DNA of 64,000 bases, taken from positions 186,001-250,000 of the forward strand of contig NZ_CP056199.1 in NCBI RefSeq assembly GCF_013782625.1, given 5' to 3'. Below, piece by piece: positions 30,201 to 40,666 of this stretch. Source of the DNA: Enterobacter sp. RHBSTW-00994 (lineage in GTDB: Bacteria; Pseudomonadota; Gammaproteobacteria; Enterobacterales; Enterobacteriaceae). Numbering within the stretch: position 1 is the first letter of the stretch; every line of letters begins with the position of its first letter. The notes beneath the pieces are model-generated. The model made no database searches, was not told the origin of the DNA, and was given only the letters and a program-made list of their open reading frames with translations. The position numbers and the translations under genes were made by a program.

Positions 30201-33200
30201 GTGAAAGACTTATTAAAGTTTCTGAAAGCGCAAACTAAAACCGAAGAGTTTGATGCGATCAAAATTGCTCTGGCCTCGCCAGACATGATCCGTTCATGGT
30301 CTTTCGGTGAAGTTAAGAAGCCGGAAACCATCAACTACCGTACGTTCAAACCTGAGCGTGACGGCCTTTTCTGTGCGCGTATTTTCGGGCCAGTAAAAGA
30401 CTACGAGTGCCTGTGCGGTAAGTACAAGCGCCTGAAACACCGTGGTGTGATCTGTGAGAAGTGCGGCGTTGAAGTGACCCAGACTAAAGTGCGCCGTGAG
30501 CGCATGGGCCACATCGAGCTGGCGTCTCCAACGGCTCACATCTGGTTCCTGAAATCTCTGCCGTCCCGTATCGGCCTGCTGCTGGATATGCCGCTGCGCG
30601 ATATCGAACGTGTTCTGTACTTCGAATCTTATGTTGTTATCGAAGGCGGTATGACGAACCTGGAACGTAACCAGATTCTGACCGAAGAACAGTATCTGGA
30701 CGCGCTGGAAGAGTTCGGTGATGAATTCGACGCGAAGATGGGTGCTGAAGCTATCCAGGCCCTGCTGAAGAGCATGGATCTGGAGCAAGAGTGTGAAACT
30801 CTGCGCGAAGAGCTGAACGAAACCAACTCCGAAACCAAGCGTAAAAAGCTGACCAAACGCATTAAGCTGCTGGAAGCCTTTGTTCAGTCTGGTAACAAAC
30901 CTGAGTGGATGATCCTGACCGTTCTGCCGGTACTGCCGCCAGATCTGCGTCCGCTGGTTCCGCTGGATGGTGGCCGTTTCGCAACGTCTGACCTGAACGA
31001 TCTGTATCGTCGTGTGATCAACCGTAACAACCGTCTGAAACGACTGTTGGATCTGGCTGCGCCTGACATCATCGTACGTAACGAAAAACGTATGCTGCAG
31101 GAAGCGGTTGATGCCCTGCTGGATAACGGTCGTCGCGGTCGTGCGATCACCGGTTCTAACAAACGTCCTCTGAAATCTTTGGCCGATATGATCAAAGGTA
31201 AACAGGGTCGTTTCCGTCAGAACCTGCTCGGTAAGCGTGTTGACTACTCCGGTCGTTCTGTAATCACCGTAGGTCCATACCTGCGTCTGCATCAGTGCGG
31301 TCTGCCGAAGAAAATGGCATTGGAGCTGTTCAAACCGTTCATCTACGGCAAGCTGGAACTGCGTGGTCTCGCCACCACCATCAAAGCCGCTAAGAAAATG
31401 GTTGAGCGTGAAGAAGCTGTTGTTTGGGATATCCTGGACGAAGTGATCCGCGAACACCCGGTACTGCTGAACCGTGCACCAACCCTGCACCGTTTGGGTA
31501 TCCAGGCGTTTGAACCGGTACTGATCGAAGGTAAAGCTATCCAGCTGCACCCGCTGGTTTGTGCGGCATATAACGCCGACTTCGATGGTGACCAGATGGC
31601 TGTTCACGTACCGCTGACGCTGGAAGCCCAGCTTGAAGCGCGTGCGCTGATGATGTCTACCAACAACATCCTGTCCCCAGCGAACGGCGAGCCAATCATC
31701 GTTCCTTCTCAGGACGTTGTATTGGGTCTGTACTACATGACCCGTGACTGTGTTAACGCCAAAGGCGAAGGCATGGTGCTGACAGGCCCTAAAGAAGCTG
31801 AGCGTATTTATCGCGCTGGCCTGGCCTCTCTGCATGCGCGCGTTAAAGTGCGTATCACCGAATATGAAAAAGATGAAAACGGCGAATTCGTTGCGAAAAC
31901 CAGCCTGAAAGACACGACCGTTGGCCGTGCCATTCTGTGGATGATCGTGCCGAAAGGTCTGCCTTTCACCATCGTCAACCAGGCGCTGGGTAAAAAGGCA
32001 ATCTCCAAAATGCTGAACACCTGTTACCGCATTCTGGGTCTGAAGCCGACCGTTATCTTCGCTGACCAGACAATGTACACCGGCTTTGCTTATGCAGCGC
32101 GTTCAGGTGCATCTGTTGGTATTGATGACATGGTCATCCCAGAGAAGAAACACGAGATCATCTCTGAAGCGGAAGCTGAAGTTGCTGAGATCCAGGAGCA
32201 GTTCCAGTCTGGTCTGGTTACCGCAGGCGAACGCTATAACAAAGTTATCGATATCTGGGCTGCGGCGAACGATCGTGTATCCAAAGCGATGATGGACAAC
32301 CTGCAAACCGAAACCGTGATTAACCGTGACGGTCAGGAAGAGCAGCAGGTTTCCTTCAACAGCATCTACATGATGGCCGACTCTGGTGCGCGTGGTTCTG
32401 CGGCACAGATTCGTCAGCTGGCAGGTATGCGTGGTCTGATGGCGAAGCCGGATGGCTCCATCATCGAAACGCCGATCACCGCGAACTTCCGTGAAGGTCT
32501 GAACGTACTCCAGTACTTCATCTCCACGCACGGTGCGCGTAAAGGTCTGGCGGATACCGCACTGAAAACGGCAAACTCCGGTTATCTGACGCGTCGTCTG
32601 GTTGACGTTGCACAGGATCTGGTGGTTACCGAAGACGACTGTGGCACGCTGGAAGGTATCACCATGACCCCGGTTATCGAGGGTGGTGATGTTAAAGAGC
32701 CGCTGCGCGATCGTGTTCTGGGTCGTGTTACTGCTGAAGACGTTCTTAAGCCGGGTACGGCAGACATTCTGGTTCCACGTAACACACTGCTGCATGAGCA
32801 TTGGTGTGATCTGCTGGAAGAGAACTCTGTTGACTCCGTGAAAGTTCGTTCCGTTGTATCCTGTGACACCGACTTTGGTGTCTGTGCGCACTGCTATGGT
32901 CGTGACCTGGCGCGTGGTCACATCATCAATAAAGGTGAAGCAATCGGTGTTATCGCGGCACAGTCCATCGGTGAACCGGGTACACAGCTGACGATGCGTA
33001 CATTCCACATCGGTGGTGCGGCATCTCGTGCGGCTGCTGAATCCAGTATTCAGGTGAAAAACAAAGGTAGCATCCGTCTGAGCAATGCGAAGTCGGTTGT
33101 GAACTCTGCCGGTAAACTGGTAGTGACCTCCCGTAATACTGAGCTGAAACTGATCGACGAATTCGGTCGTACCAAAGAAAGCTATAAAGTGCCTTACGGT

Positions 33201-34424
33201 TCCGTTATGGCTAAAGGTGATGGCGAGCAGGTTGCTGGCGGCGAAACCGTTGCAAACTGGGATCCGCACACCATGCCAGTCATCACCGAAGTAAGTGGTT
33301 TCATCCGCTTCACTGATATGATCGACGGTCAGACCATTACTCGTCAGACCGACGAATTGACCGGTCTGTCTTCTCTGGTGGTTCTGGATTCTGCTGAACG
33401 TACTGCGGGTGGTAAAGACCTGCGTCCGGCACTGAAAATTGTTGATGCCAATGGTAACGACGTTCTGATCCCAGGTACTGATATGCCTGCTCAGTACTTC
33501 CTGCCGGGTAAAGCGATTGTTCAGCTGGAAGATGGTACTCAGATTCACTCTGGTGACGCCCTGGCGCGTATTCCTCAGGAATCCAGCGGTACTAAGGATA
33601 TCACCGGTGGTCTGCCACGCGTAGCCGACCTGTTCGAAGCACGTCGTCCGAAAGAGCCTGCAATTCTGGCGGAAATTACCGGTATCATTTCCTTCGGTAA
33701 AGAAACCAAGGGCAAACGTCGTCTGGTTATCACGCCGTTAGACGGTAGCGAGCCATACGAAGAGATGATTCCAAAATGGCGTCAGCTCAACGTGTTTGAA
33801 GGTGAACGTGTAGAACGTGGTGACGTGGTTTCCGACGGTCCGGAAGCACCGCACGACATCCTGCGTCTTCGTGGCGTACACGCGGTAACGCGTTATATCA
33901 CCAACGAAGTACAGGACGTTTATCGTCTGCAAGGCGTTAAGATTAACGATAAACACATTGAAGTTATCGTTCGTCAGATGCTGCGTAAAGCAACCATCGA
34001 AAGCGCTGGTAGCTCCGACTTCCTGGAAGGCGAGCAGGTGGAATACTCTCGCGTCAAGATCGCCAACCGCGATCTGGAAGCGAACGGCAAAGTGGCGGCA
34101 ACCTATGCACGCGACCTGCTGGGTATCACCAAAGCGTCTCTGGCAACCGAGTCCTTCATCTCCGCAGCATCGTTCCAGGAGACCACGCGTGTCCTGACTG
34201 AAGCAGCTGTTGCGGGTAAACGTGATGAACTGCGCGGTCTGAAAGAGAACGTAATCGTGGGTCGTCTGATTCCGGCTGGTACGGGTTATGCGTACCATCA
34301 GGATCGTATGCGTCGTCGTGCAGCGGGTGAAACTCCGGTTGCACCGCAGGTAACTGCTGAAGATGCAACGGCGAGCCTGGCAGAACTGCTGAACGCAGGT
34401 CTGGGCGGTTCCGACAACGATTAA
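30201..34424 (+). CDS. rpoC: DNA-directed RNA polymerase beta' subunit
   Basis: A 1407-residue beta prime subunit, the E. coli length. The N-terminal zinc site uses CLCGKYK and CEKCG. The catalytic magnesium-binding motif is NADFDGDQM. The second zinc site includes [19 protein letters not shown]. The bridge-helix and trigger-loop regions follow ([12 protein letters not shown]). ATG is not used: the start is GTG at 30201 with GACGGGAGC upstream, as in E. coli. A terminator lies directly downstream, then convergent genes not found at this position in E. coli. Confidence 0.99.
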   Translation: MKDLLKFLKAQTKTEEFDAIKIALASPDMIRSWSFGEVKKPETINYRTFKPERDGLFCARIFGPVKDYECLCGKYKRLKHRGVICEKCGVEVTQTKVRRERMGHIELASPTAHIWFLKSLPSRIGLLLDMPLRDIERVLYFESYVVIEGGMTNLERNQILTEEQYLDALEEFGDEFDAKMGAEAIQALLKSMDLEQECETLREELNETNSETKRKKLTKRIKLLEAFVQSGNKPEWMILTVLPVLPPDLRPLVPLDGGRFATSDLNDLYRRVINRNNRLKRLLDLAAPDIIVRNEKRMLQEAVDALLDNGRRGRAITGSNKRPLKSLADMIKGKQGRFRQNLLGKRVDYSGRSVITVGPYLRLHQCGLPKKMALELFKPFIYGKLELRGLATTIKAAKKMVEREEAVVWDILDEVIREHPVLLNRAPTLHRLGIQAFEPVLIEGKAIQLHPLVCAAYNADFDGDQMAVHVPLTLEAQLEARALMMSTNNILSPANGEPIIVPSQDVVLGLYYMTRDCVNAKGEGMVLTGPKEAERIYRAGLASLHARVKVRITEYEKDENGEFVAKTSLKDTTVGRAILWMIVPKGLPFTIVNQALGKKAISKMLNTCYRILGLKPTVIFADQTMYTGFAYAARSGASVGIDDMVIPEKKHEIISEAEAEVAEIQEQFQSGLVTAGERYNKVIDIWAAANDRVSKAMMDNLQTETVINRDGQEEQQVSFNSIYMMADSGARGSAAQIRQLAGMRGLMAKPDGSIIETPITANFREGLNVLQYFISTHGARKGLADTALKTANSGYLTRRLVDVAQDLVVTEDDCGTLEGITMTPVIEGGDVKEPLRDRVLGRVTAEDVLKPGTADILVPRNTLLHEHWCDLLEENSVDSVKVRSVVSCDTDFGVCAHCYGRDLARGHIINKGEAIGVIAAQSIGEPGTQLTMRTFHIGGAASRAAAESSIQVKNKGSIRLSNAKSVVNSAGKLVVTSRNTELKLIDEFGRTKESYKVPYGSVMAKGDGEQVAGGETVANWDPHTMPVITEVSGFIRFTDMIDGQTITRQTDELTGLSSLVVLDSAERTAGGKDLRPALKIVDANGNDVLIPGTDMPAQYFLPGKAIVQLEDGTQIHSGDALARIPQESSGTKDITGGLPRVADLFEARRPKEPAILAEITGIISFGKETKGKRRLVITPLDGSEPYEEMIPKWRQLNVFEGERVERGDVVSDGPEAPHDILRLRGVHAVTRYITNEVQDVYRLQGVKINDKHIEVIVRQMLRKATIESAGSSDFLEGEQVEYSRVKIANRDLEANGKVAATYARDLLGITKASLATESFISAASFQETTRVLTEAAVAGKRDELRGLKENVIVGRLIPAGTGYAYHQDRMRRRAAGETPVAPQVTAEDATASLAELLNAGLGGSDND

Positions 34425-34442
34425 TCGTTGATGCAGCTAATA

Positions 34443-34469
34443 AAAAAACCCGCTTCGGCGGGTTTTTTT
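34443..34469. terminator. intrinsic terminator of rpoBC
   Basis: AAAAAAACCCGC, TTCG, GCGGGTTTTTTT. It is a symmetric hairpin with a stable TTCG loop, so it can end rpoC and also the convergent PTS genes on the minus strand. Confidence 0.95.
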
Positions 34470-34513
34470 ATGGGAGTTATAGGTCCGGTAAGCGTCGTCC
34501 CACCGGTTTTTTT

Positions 34514-34831
34514 TCAATTAATCAGTGGCAGTCGGCGGTAAAGTTCAATCATATCGCCCGCCAGGTCCTGAATGACCATCGCATTCATCAGATGATCCTG
34601 TGAGTGTACAGTGATCAGATTGACCGGCAGTTTCCCTGTACCTTCATCAAGACCAATAAGTTGCGTCTGGATAGTGTGCGCATGTTTCACGTATTCACGT
34701 GACTCTTCCATCGCTTTTTCGGCTTCGTCAAAGTCGCCTTTGCGCGCCAGCTGCAATGCCGTAAGAGCAGCGCTGCGTGCTGCACCTGCGTTGACCAGCA
34801 GTTCCATGATGGTAGTTTCTAAATCTTCCAT
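34514..34831 (-). CDS. PTS EIIA component, lactose/cellobiose type (orphan)
   Basis: A 105-residue PTS EIIA of the lactose/cellobiose (Lac) family. ITVHSQDHLMNAM contains the probable phospho-accepting His76 and the conserved Asp79 that helps bind a metal ion at the trimer centre. It resembles E. coli ChbA but lacks that protein's N-terminal extension. It would pass phosphate from HPr to the adjacent EIIB. Its ATG overlaps the EIIB stop by one base, so the pair is co-translated. No EIIC permease or glycosidase gene is nearby, so the substrate cannot be named. Confidence 0.88.
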   Translation of the reverse strand: MEDLETTIMELLVNAGAARSAALTALQLARKGDFDEAEKAMEESREYVKHAHTIQTQLIGLDEGTGKLPVNLITVHSQDHLMNAMVIQDLAGDMIELYRRLPLIN

Positions 34832-35139
34832 TATGACTCCAGAATTTTGAGCGCTTTTTCCAGTACGGCATCACCTTTCATCATGCCGTAATCCATCATG
34901 TCGATCACCGCGACAGGTTTGCCAAGCGGTTCAGCCTGAGCCTGAAGTTTTGCCAGTTCGTATTTTACCTGTGGCCCCAGTAACACGATGTCGGCAGCGG
35001 CAATATTGTCTTTAAACTCCGCGACGGGCACGGCTTTGATGTTTACTTCGATTCCTTTTTTCTGCGCAGCGTCTTTCATGCGCTGAACCAGCATGCTGGT
35101 CGACATGCCCGCTGCACAGCATAAAACGATGTTTTTCAT
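34831..35139 (-). CDS. PTS EIIB component, cellobiose type (orphan)
   Basis: A 102-residue PTS EIIB of the lactose/cellobiose family. IVLCCAAGMSTSMLVQRM carries the phosphorylated cysteine; by alignment with E. coli ChbB it is Cys8, with Cys7 next to it. ADIVLLGPQVKYEL and VAVIDMMDYGMMKG match the rest of the fold. It is the first gene of a two-gene operon with EIIA. Upstream are a CRP-like site and a LacI-family-like operator. The membrane EIIC partner must be encoded elsewhere, or the pair may have a regulatory role. Confidence 0.88.
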   Translation of the reverse strand: MKNIVLCCAAGMSTSMLVQRMKDAAQKKGIEVNIKAVPVAEFKDNIAAADIVLLGPQVKYELAKLQAQAEPLGKPVAVIDMMDYGMMKGDAVLEKALKILES

Positions 35140-35215
35140 AGTCAGCCTCGATGTACATGTGTTTATTGATAATTATCGCGAGCAGATAGCTTCAACAACC
35201 GCTTTACCGTGATTG

Positions 35216-35231
35216 TGTGTCAGGCATCACA
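35216..35231. promoter_or_regulatory. candidate CRP site upstream of the PTS EIIB gene
   Basis: TGTGT-CAGGCA-TCACA matches the CRP consensus TGTGA-N6-TCACA in nine of ten defined positions. It lies about 85 bases upstream of the EIIB start on the minus strand, suitable for activation under low glucose. Confidence 0.65.
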
Positions 35232-35249
35232 AAGAAATCTGGTTTTTTC

Positions 35250-35263
35250 TGAAACCGGTTACA
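35250..35263. promoter_or_regulatory. candidate LacI-family operator upstream of the PTS EIIB gene
   Basis: TGAAACCGGTTACA is a near-perfect palindrome with a central CG. It differs by one base from TGAAACCGGTTTCA, the type of site described for AscG and PtxS. No regulator gene is adjacent, so a distant LacI-family repressor would have to act here. Confidence 0.55.
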
Positions 35264-35278
35264 ATTTTAACGCAGAAA

Positions 35279-35309
35279 GAAATGTGCCCGCAGAAACGGG
35301 CACAGAAAA
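35279..35309 (-). terminator. probable terminator of the diguanylate cyclase gene
   Basis: On the minus strand TGTGCCCG, TTTCTG, CGGGCACA is followed by TTTCTTTCT. It starts about 15 bases past the stop codon of the cyclase and separates it from the PTS promoter region. Confidence 0.75.
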
Positions 35310-35319
35310 GGGGGAGTTA

Positions 35320-36861
35320 TTAGCTGTCTGATGTGTTTAAAATCTGATTTTTGCCCTGTTGTTTGGCGCGGTAGAGCGCGCTATCGACGCTGCCAACAAA
35401 CTGCTCCAGCGGCTCGAATTGCCACTCACCGAGCCCGGCACTAAAGGTCACATGAAGATTTTCTTCCCGCCAGATGCGTTTTTCAACCGCAATGCGCCAT
35501 CCTTCCAGAATCGCGGAAGCTGAATTGAGTAACTCTGCCGGGAAGATAACGGCAAATTCCTCACCACCATAGCGATACACGGAAATATTATGCGGCTGCA
35601 TGACTTGCAGCCCTTCACGTGCCACGTTACGCAGGACGATATCGCCGCTCAGATGGCCCAGGGTATCGTTGATGGATTTAAAGTTATCGATATCAACCAA
35701 TGCCAGCGCGAAGGGTTGATGGTTATTCATCAGTTCAGCGATATCACTGTCGAATGCCCGACGATTCTTACAGCCCGTCAGCGCATCGTGGGTGGCCTGG
35801 CGAACATAAGCCATTTCGCGCTCTTTATTTGACTGAATCGTATGACTGAGCATTGCCTCAAGACGAGGGGTTCGACTGACATCCCCAGTCTTTATCGCAT
35901 TAATGATGTTCATCAGGATGGTGCTTGAGGCATGACGTAAGTACAGCCCAAACAGGATGATAATTATCGCAGCCAGTGAAAATCCCCATCCTATGATGGT
36001 CGTTTCATGGCGAGTCAGCTCGTTAAGGGTGGCCCCGGAGACCTGGTAGATCACGAACCAGTCCGGGTTGGTAAAGGAATAGTAGTAATACCAGGTTCGG
36101 GTTTTCTTGTCATAGATATGCCCTTCGCCGCTGGTCATTTGCTCCATCAGCTTTTCACTGACATGTCTCTTAAAGAGCATGCCAGAGTCAGGGTGCAGAA
36201 CGACTTTTCCATCGCGCTCTACAATGTAAAATTCACCCTGTACCGGGGCAACCATCTGACGCAAGGTATAGCTCATTGACGTTAAATCGAGATGAAATGC
36301 CAGCGTGCCTTTTAGTCTTCCCCCTGGAGATATCACAGGCTTATAGATTGTGATCGTGGGGTGCTTGAGAAAATAATCAATATAGGGGCTGGTATATCGA
36401 CTGAACGAGCTTGTTTCTGCCTGGGCAATAAACCAGGGGCGGGTGCGTGCATCAAAGGTTGCACTTTTATTGGTAGACAGCACTTCGGGTGCGCGAAGAT
36501 AGTGTCCTGCAGTGTCTGCCAGTGAGATCGACGAAACCATTGGCATCAGGTTTTGCAGTTGCATCAGGAGCTGCAGCCCTTTCTCAGGATCACCATTGAT
36601 GGTGTTGTCGAGTTGGTTATTTCGGGAAAAGAAGGTCACTGCATGAGCAAGGATATAGTCATTCTCGCGTAAAATTGACTCCGTATAATTCACCGCCAGA
36701 TTATGGGTGAAGTTGCGATTGATCTTATGATAATCCTCAAGAAAATCACTTCGCTGGGTGAAAGTAATAAACACAGCAATCAACACGAAGCTGAGCAGGA
36801 TACCTGAGAAACTCACCATAATCGGTGTAGTAAAAGAAAGTTTTCTGCTTTTAAGTGCCAT
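35320..36861 (-). CDS. Membrane diguanylate cyclase with periplasmic Cache sensor
   Basis: A 513-residue protein with a transmembrane helix at about residues 12-34, a periplasmic dCache-like sensor to about 287 (with DARTRPWFIAQAE and SPYIDYFLKHPTITIYKPV), a second helix at 288-308, a short HAMP-like linker, and a GGDEF domain from about 355. The active-site motif is GGEEF at 432-436, with metal-binding Asp390 and Asp392 in VDIDNFKSINDT; it should make cyclic di-GMP from GTP. The usual RxxD inhibitory-site motif is not seen upstream of GGEEF. E. coli has no such gene between rpoC and thiH. The sensed ligand is unknown. Confidence 0.9.
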   Translation of the reverse strand: MALKSRKLSFTTPIMVSFSGILLSFVLIAVFITFTQRSDFLEDYHKINRNFTHNLAVNYTESILRENDYILAHAVTFFSRNNQLDNTINGDPEKGLQLLMQLQNLMPMVSSISLADTAGHYLRAPEVLSTNKSATFDARTRPWFIAQAETSSFSRYTSPYIDYFLKHPTITIYKPVISPGGRLKGTLAFHLDLTSMSYTLRQMVAPVQGEFYIVERDGKVVLHPDSGMLFKRHVSEKLMEQMTSGEGHIYDKKTRTWYYYYSFTNPDWFVIYQVSGATLNELTRHETTIIGWGFSLAAIIIILFGLYLRHASSTILMNIINAIKTGDVSRTPRLEAMLSHTIQSNKEREMAYVRQATHDALTGCKNRRAFDSDIAELMNNHQPFALALVDIDNFKSINDTLGHLSGDIVLRNVAREGLQVMQPHNISVYRYGGEEFAVIFPAELLNSASAILEGWRIAVEKRIWREENLHVTFSAGLGEWQFEPLEQFVGSVDSALYRAKQQGKNQILNTSDS

Positions 36862-37197
36862 GAGTTGTAAGTCGTTCCAGAAATGTTAAGCGTTAAAACG
36901 AACACTCCTTGCTAGCCGTGCTAATTCAAGGATATTGCTCGTTAATTATACTGCCACCTCCTGAAGGTAGGATGATTTATCTTAAGAATAGATAAGAAAG
37001 TGATTATTTTTTTGGTCTATTCAACTTTAGTTTATGTCCTTCTGATGAAGGCAGGGCGAAACGAGGAAGAAGCTTTTCGCCCTGGTCAGCGTCCGTTGCT
37101 AACGACGTAAGAGTAAAAAAAAGGGGGAAACCTGACAATTGTGCAATCGTGATTCCCCGAGCGGCCACGTAATCTTTTGATGCAGTTACATGCCGTT
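36862..37197. other. intergenic region between the cyclase gene and thiH
   Basis: A 336-base gap. On the minus strand a TATAAT lies at 36950-36945 about 85 bases before the cyclase start, a possible -10 box without a good -35. AGGGCGAAA at 37053-37061 and TTTCGCCCT at 37075-37083 form a perfect 9-base-pair hairpin. The thi operon terminator is at 37115-37158. The small frame at 37004-37246 overlaps thiH and is not supported. Confidence 0.6.
37115..37158 (-). terminator. probable terminator of the thi operon
   Basis: On the minus strand GGGGAA is separated by about 22 bases from TTCCCC, which is followed by eight T. The loop contains a small CAATTG palindrome. The long loop makes it weaker than a typical terminator. 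Confidence 0.6.
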
Positions 37198-38331
37198 TCA
37201 GCGTACGTGCGAGGTACGCCCCAGCCAGCTGTCCCAGTCTTTCCATACCGGTTGTAGACCTTGCGCAGTCAGCGCATCAGCCACGTCCTCAGGGCGACGA
37301 CCATCATGAGGGGCAAACTGCTCCAGCTCGGGATGATCGTCAGCATAGCCACCCGGCTGCGTTTTGGAAAAGGCACTGACGTTGTTAATTGCAAGGGGGA
37401 TCACCTGGTCACGAAATGCCGGAGATTCCCGTGTTGAGAGAGATAATTCGACTTCCGGCGCTAACAGACGAAATGCGCAGATAGTTTGCACCAGCTGGCG
37501 TTCATCCATCAGCGAGGCAGGTTCGACTCCACCTGCGCAGGGACGCAACCGCGGGAAGGAGATGGAGTAGCGACTCTGCCAGTAGTACTGTTGAAGCCAC
37601 AGTAAATGTTCAGCAACCATATAGCAGTCCACTCGCCAGCTATCAGACAGGCCAATGAGTGCACCCAGGCCGATTTTATCGATTCCGGCGCGTCCCAACC
37701 GGTCCGGCGTCTCAAGACGGAAAAAGAAATCCTGCTTTTTCCCCTTCAGATGATGCTGCGCGTACATCGCTTCATGGTACGTTTCCTGGTATACCATTAC
37801 GCCATCCAGTCCGAGGGTTTTCAGCTCTGTATAGTCTTCCTGTGACAGAGGCTGGACTTCCATCTGTAGCGACGCAAATTCGCGGCGAATGGCAGGCAGG
37901 TGCTGGCGGAAATAATCCATCCCGACCTTCCCCTGGTGTTCTCCGGTGACCAGCAGTAGATGCTCGAAACCCATCTCCCGAATAGCCGCACACTCGCGCG
38001 CGATTTCGCCTTCATCAAGCGTTTTACGCTTAATACGGTTGCTCATGGAAAAGCCGCAGTAGGTACAGTCGTTGGCGCACAGGTTGGAAAGATAAAGCGG
38101 AACGTAAAAACTGACCGTATTGCCAAACCGTTGTCGGGTAAGCCGCTGCGCGCGCTGTGCCATTGGCTCCAGATATGCGCTGGCCGCAGGCGAAAGCAGG
38201 GCCATCATATCTTCACGGGTGACATGACGTGTGGTTAACGCGCGCTCAACATCGGCTGGCGTTTTACTGTTGATTCGCAGGCGAATATCGTCCCAGTTGA
38301 GTTGTCGCCAGCGGTCGGTAAACGTACTCAT
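37198..38331 (-). CDS. thiH: 2-iminoacetate synthase ThiH
   Basis: A 377-residue radical SAM enzyme, the E. coli length. It cleaves tyrosine to give 2-iminoacetate (dehydroglycine) and p-cresol for the thiazole half of thiamine. The iron-sulfur cluster motif CANDCTYC places Cys85, Cys89 and Cys92 in the CX3CX2C pattern. The downstream [13 protein letters not shown] segment matches the family. Its ATG overlaps the thiG stop by four bases. It is the last gene of thiCEFSGH and is followed by a probable terminator. Confidence 0.97.
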   Translation of the reverse strand: MSTFTDRWRQLNWDDIRLRINSKTPADVERALTTRHVTREDMMALLSPAASAYLEPMAQRAQRLTRQRFGNTVSFYVPLYLSNLCANDCTYCGFSMSNRIKRKTLDEGEIARECAAIREMGFEHLLLVTGEHQGKVGMDYFRQHLPAIRREFASLQMEVQPLSQEDYTELKTLGLDGVMVYQETYHEAMYAQHHLKGKKQDFFFRLETPDRLGRAGIDKIGLGALIGLSDSWRVDCYMVAEHLLWLQQYYWQSRYSISFPRLRPCAGGVEPASLMDERQLVQTICAFRLLAPEVELSLSTRESPAFRDQVIPLAINNVSAFSKTQPGGYADDHPELEQFAPHDGRRPEDVADALTAQGLQPVWKDWDSWLGRTSHVR

Positions 38332-39098
38332 GATAATGCCCCCAGAAATCCGGTCAGGGGGCTGGTGGCTTGTGCCTGAAAACTGCGTGAACCAGGACCA
38401 GACTGGCGTGCCAACATACCGGCTTCCACTGCCAGACGGAAAGCGCGGGCCATCATCACTGGATCGTCAGCCACTGCAATCGCCGTGTTGACCAGAACGG
38501 CATCCGCACCCATTTCCAGAGCCTGGGTTGCATGGCTCGGGACACCAATACCGGCATCCACAACAACAGGTACGGTTGCCTGCTCGATAATGATTTCCAG
38601 CATTGCGCGTGTTTCCAGCCCCTGGTTGGAGCCAATAGGCGCGCCTAATGGCATCACTGCCGCACAACCCACTTCTTCCAGCCGTTTGCATAACACAGGG
38701 TCCGCGCCGCAATAAGGCAGGACGATAAACCCTTGCTTCACCAGCTTTTCTGCCGCTTTCAGCGTTTCGATTGGGTCGGGAAGAAGCCAGCGAACGTCAG
38801 GATGGATTTCCAGCTTTAGCCAGTGGGTTCCGAGCGCTTCCCGTGCTAACTGGGCGGCAAAGATAGCCTCTTCGGCGGTTTTTGCTCCTGAGGTGTTTGG
38901 CAGCAGCGTGACGCCAGCTGCCAGCAGTGGGGCAAGGATAGCGTCGTTGTGATTACGCAGGTCTACCCGTTTCATCGCCAGAGTGACAAGCTGGCTGCCG
39001 CTTTCGCGGATGGCATCGACCATCAACTGTGGAGAGGCAAATTTTCCGGTTCCGGTAAACAGATGTGAATCAAATATTTTGTCGGCAATGCGTAACAT
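38328..39098 (-). CDS. thiG: Thiazole synthase ThiG
   Basis: A 256-residue TIM-barrel enzyme that joins deoxyxylulose 5-phosphate, dehydroglycine and ThiS thiocarboxylate to form the thiazole phosphate. [16 protein letters not shown] includes the lysine expected to form the Schiff base, and [18 protein letters not shown] is the phosphate-binding region. I chose ATG 39098, one base after the thiS stop. A longer frame to 39209 lies within thiS and is rejected. ThiG works in a complex with ThiH. Confidence 0.97.
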   Translation of the reverse strand: MLRIADKIFDSHLFTGTGKFASPQLMVDAIRESGSQLVTLAMKRVDLRNHNDAILAPLLAAGVTLLPNTSGAKTAEEAIFAAQLAREALGTHWLKLEIHPDVRWLLPDPIETLKAAEKLVKQGFIVLPYCGADPVLCKRLEEVGCAAVMPLGAPIGSNQGLETRAMLEIIIEQATVPVVVDAGIGVPSHATQALEMGADAVLVNTAIAVADDPVMMARAFRLAVEAGMLARQSGPGSRSFQAQATSPLTGFLGALS

Positions 39099-39099
39099 C

Positions 39100-39300
39100 T
39101 CAACCCCCTGCGATAACCTGAAACAGCAGGATATGGTCGCCTTCGCGCACCTGCTGATGCTCCCACTGCTCACGCGGCAGGATCTGTTGATTAAGCGCCA
39201 GGGCAGCACCTGGCTTTAGCTGACGTAACGTGTCGAGTAACGCGGCAATAGTCAGCCCCTCATCACACTGCATCGGCTCATCGTTAAACAGAATGCGCAT
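39100..39300 (-). CDS. thiS: Sulfur carrier protein ThiS
   Basis: A 66-residue ubiquitin-like sulfur carrier, starting [10 protein letters not shown] and ending in the essential di-glycine IAGG. ThiF adenylates the C-terminal glycine, which then becomes a thiocarboxylate used by ThiG. The gene starts inside the end of thiF (17-base overlap) and stops one base before thiG. It is contained in a longer open frame, so it would be missed by length-based gene finding. Confidence 0.96.
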   Translation of the reverse strand: MRILFNDEPMQCDEGLTIAALLDTLRQLKPGAALALNQQILPREQWEHQQVREGDHILLFQVIAGG

Positions 39301-40039
39301 GGTGGCCTCCGCAGACCGGGCAATGGTGGGCCCGCTGTAAGGCCAGATGCCGCCAGCCGCTGGATCGGGCATCAAACAGTCGCAGAGTATTGCGTTCCGT
39401 CTCCATGCCGCTGAGCAGCTTGAGTGCCTCCAGCGCCTGCAGTGTTCCCATGACACCCACGACCGGGCCAAGGATGCCAGCCGTGCGGCAGTTGCGCTCA
39501 GGCTCGATGTCATCTGGCCATAAGCAGCGGTAACATCCCTGTGCCCACGGTGGTGTCAGAACCATCATTTGCCCGCCAAAACCGACCGCACTGGCGGTGA
39601 TCAGTGGCGTATTGTTCTCTACACAGGCGGCGTTAATGGCCTGGCGCGTTGCCATGTTGTCGGTGCAGTCCAGCACCACACTGGCAAGCGCGACTTCGTG
39701 CTGCAGTTTTTCCCCACTTAGCCGCTCCTGAATTGCGATCAGGTCAATATCAGGATTCAACTGATTCAACCTTTGTCGGGTGATATGCGCTTTAGGCTGG
39801 TCGATATCCTCCGTCGTAAAGAGAATTTGGCGCTGGAGATTGCTCAGATGTACGTCATCGTCATCGGCGAGCACCAGCGTACCGACTCCAGCGCCTGCCA
39901 GGTACAGGGCCGCCGGTGCGCCTAATCCGCCAAGACCAACAACCAGCACCCGGCTGGCGAGCAGTTTTTGCTGGCCGTCGATAGCGATGTCATCCAGCAG
40001 GATCTGACGGCTGTAACGCATAAAATCATGGTCGTTCAT
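39284..40039 (-). CDS. thiF: ThiS adenylyltransferase ThiF
   Basis: A 251-residue E1-like enzyme. The nucleotide-binding loop is [21 protein letters not shown], and [15 protein letters not shown] follows as in MoeB/ThiF. Zinc-binding pairs are CYRC and [15 protein letters not shown] contains the cysteine that in E. coli links to ThiS. It activates the ThiS C-terminus with ATP. It overlaps thiE by 14 bases and thiS by 17 bases. Confidence 0.97.
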   Translation of the reverse strand: MNDHDFMRYSRQILLDDIAIDGQQKLLASRVLVVGLGGLGAPAALYLAGAGVGTLVLADDDDVHLSNLQRQILFTTEDIDQPKAHITRQRLNQLNPDIDLIAIQERLSGEKLQHEVALASVVLDCTDNMATRQAINAACVENNTPLITASAVGFGGQMMVLTPPWAQGCYRCLWPDDIEPERNCRTAGILGPVVGVMGTLQALEALKLLSGMETERNTLRLFDARSSGWRHLALQRAHHCPVCGGHHAHSV

Positions 40040-40666
40040 CGCCTTCTCCTGCCAGTTCTAAGAGCTGTGCTGTCGCGGCTTGCCAGTCGGTAGCCTGGGT
40101 TATGGCACTGACAACGGCGATACTGCCGACGCCGGTCGCCAGAACAGCAGAAGCGCGTTCAAGGCTGATCCCGCCGATGGCGACAGTAGGGTAATCCGCC
40201 AGACGCTGGATATGGCCAGCCAGTTGCACCAGCCCCTGAGGGGCTGACGGCATCTGTTTGGTTTGTGTCGGAAAGACGTGACCGAGTGCGATATAGGATG
40301 GGCGGGCGTCCAGTGCGATATCAATTTCCATATCGTCGTGCGTCGAGACGCCAAGGCGCAAATCCGCCTGGCGAATGGCGCGGAGATCAGTTGTCTCCAG
40401 ATCTTCCTGACCGAGATGCACGCCATAGGCCTTGTGCTTGATCGCCAGTTGCCAGTAATCGTTGATAAAGAGGCGGGCATCATAACGATGTCCGAGTTCA
40501 ATGGCTGCGACCACGTCGGCCTCCACCTCTTCATCCCGTTTGTCTTTGATGCGAAGCTGGATCGTACGTACGCCTGCTTCCAGCAGACGCTTAATCCACT
40601 CCACACTATCCACCACCGGATAAAGCCCTAAACGGAAAGGCACGGGGGGAAAATCGGGCTGATACA

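Noticed and set aside
37142..37175. TTCCCCGAGCGGCCA resembles the 5' part of tRNA-Tyr
   Set aside because: The match is about 14 bases and has no acceptor or anticodon arm with it. It is part of the thi terminator stem and was taken as chance.
37004..37246. An 80-codon minus-strand frame after thiH
   Set aside because: It overlaps the 3' end of thiH and continues through the terminator; no ribosome-binding site or family match.
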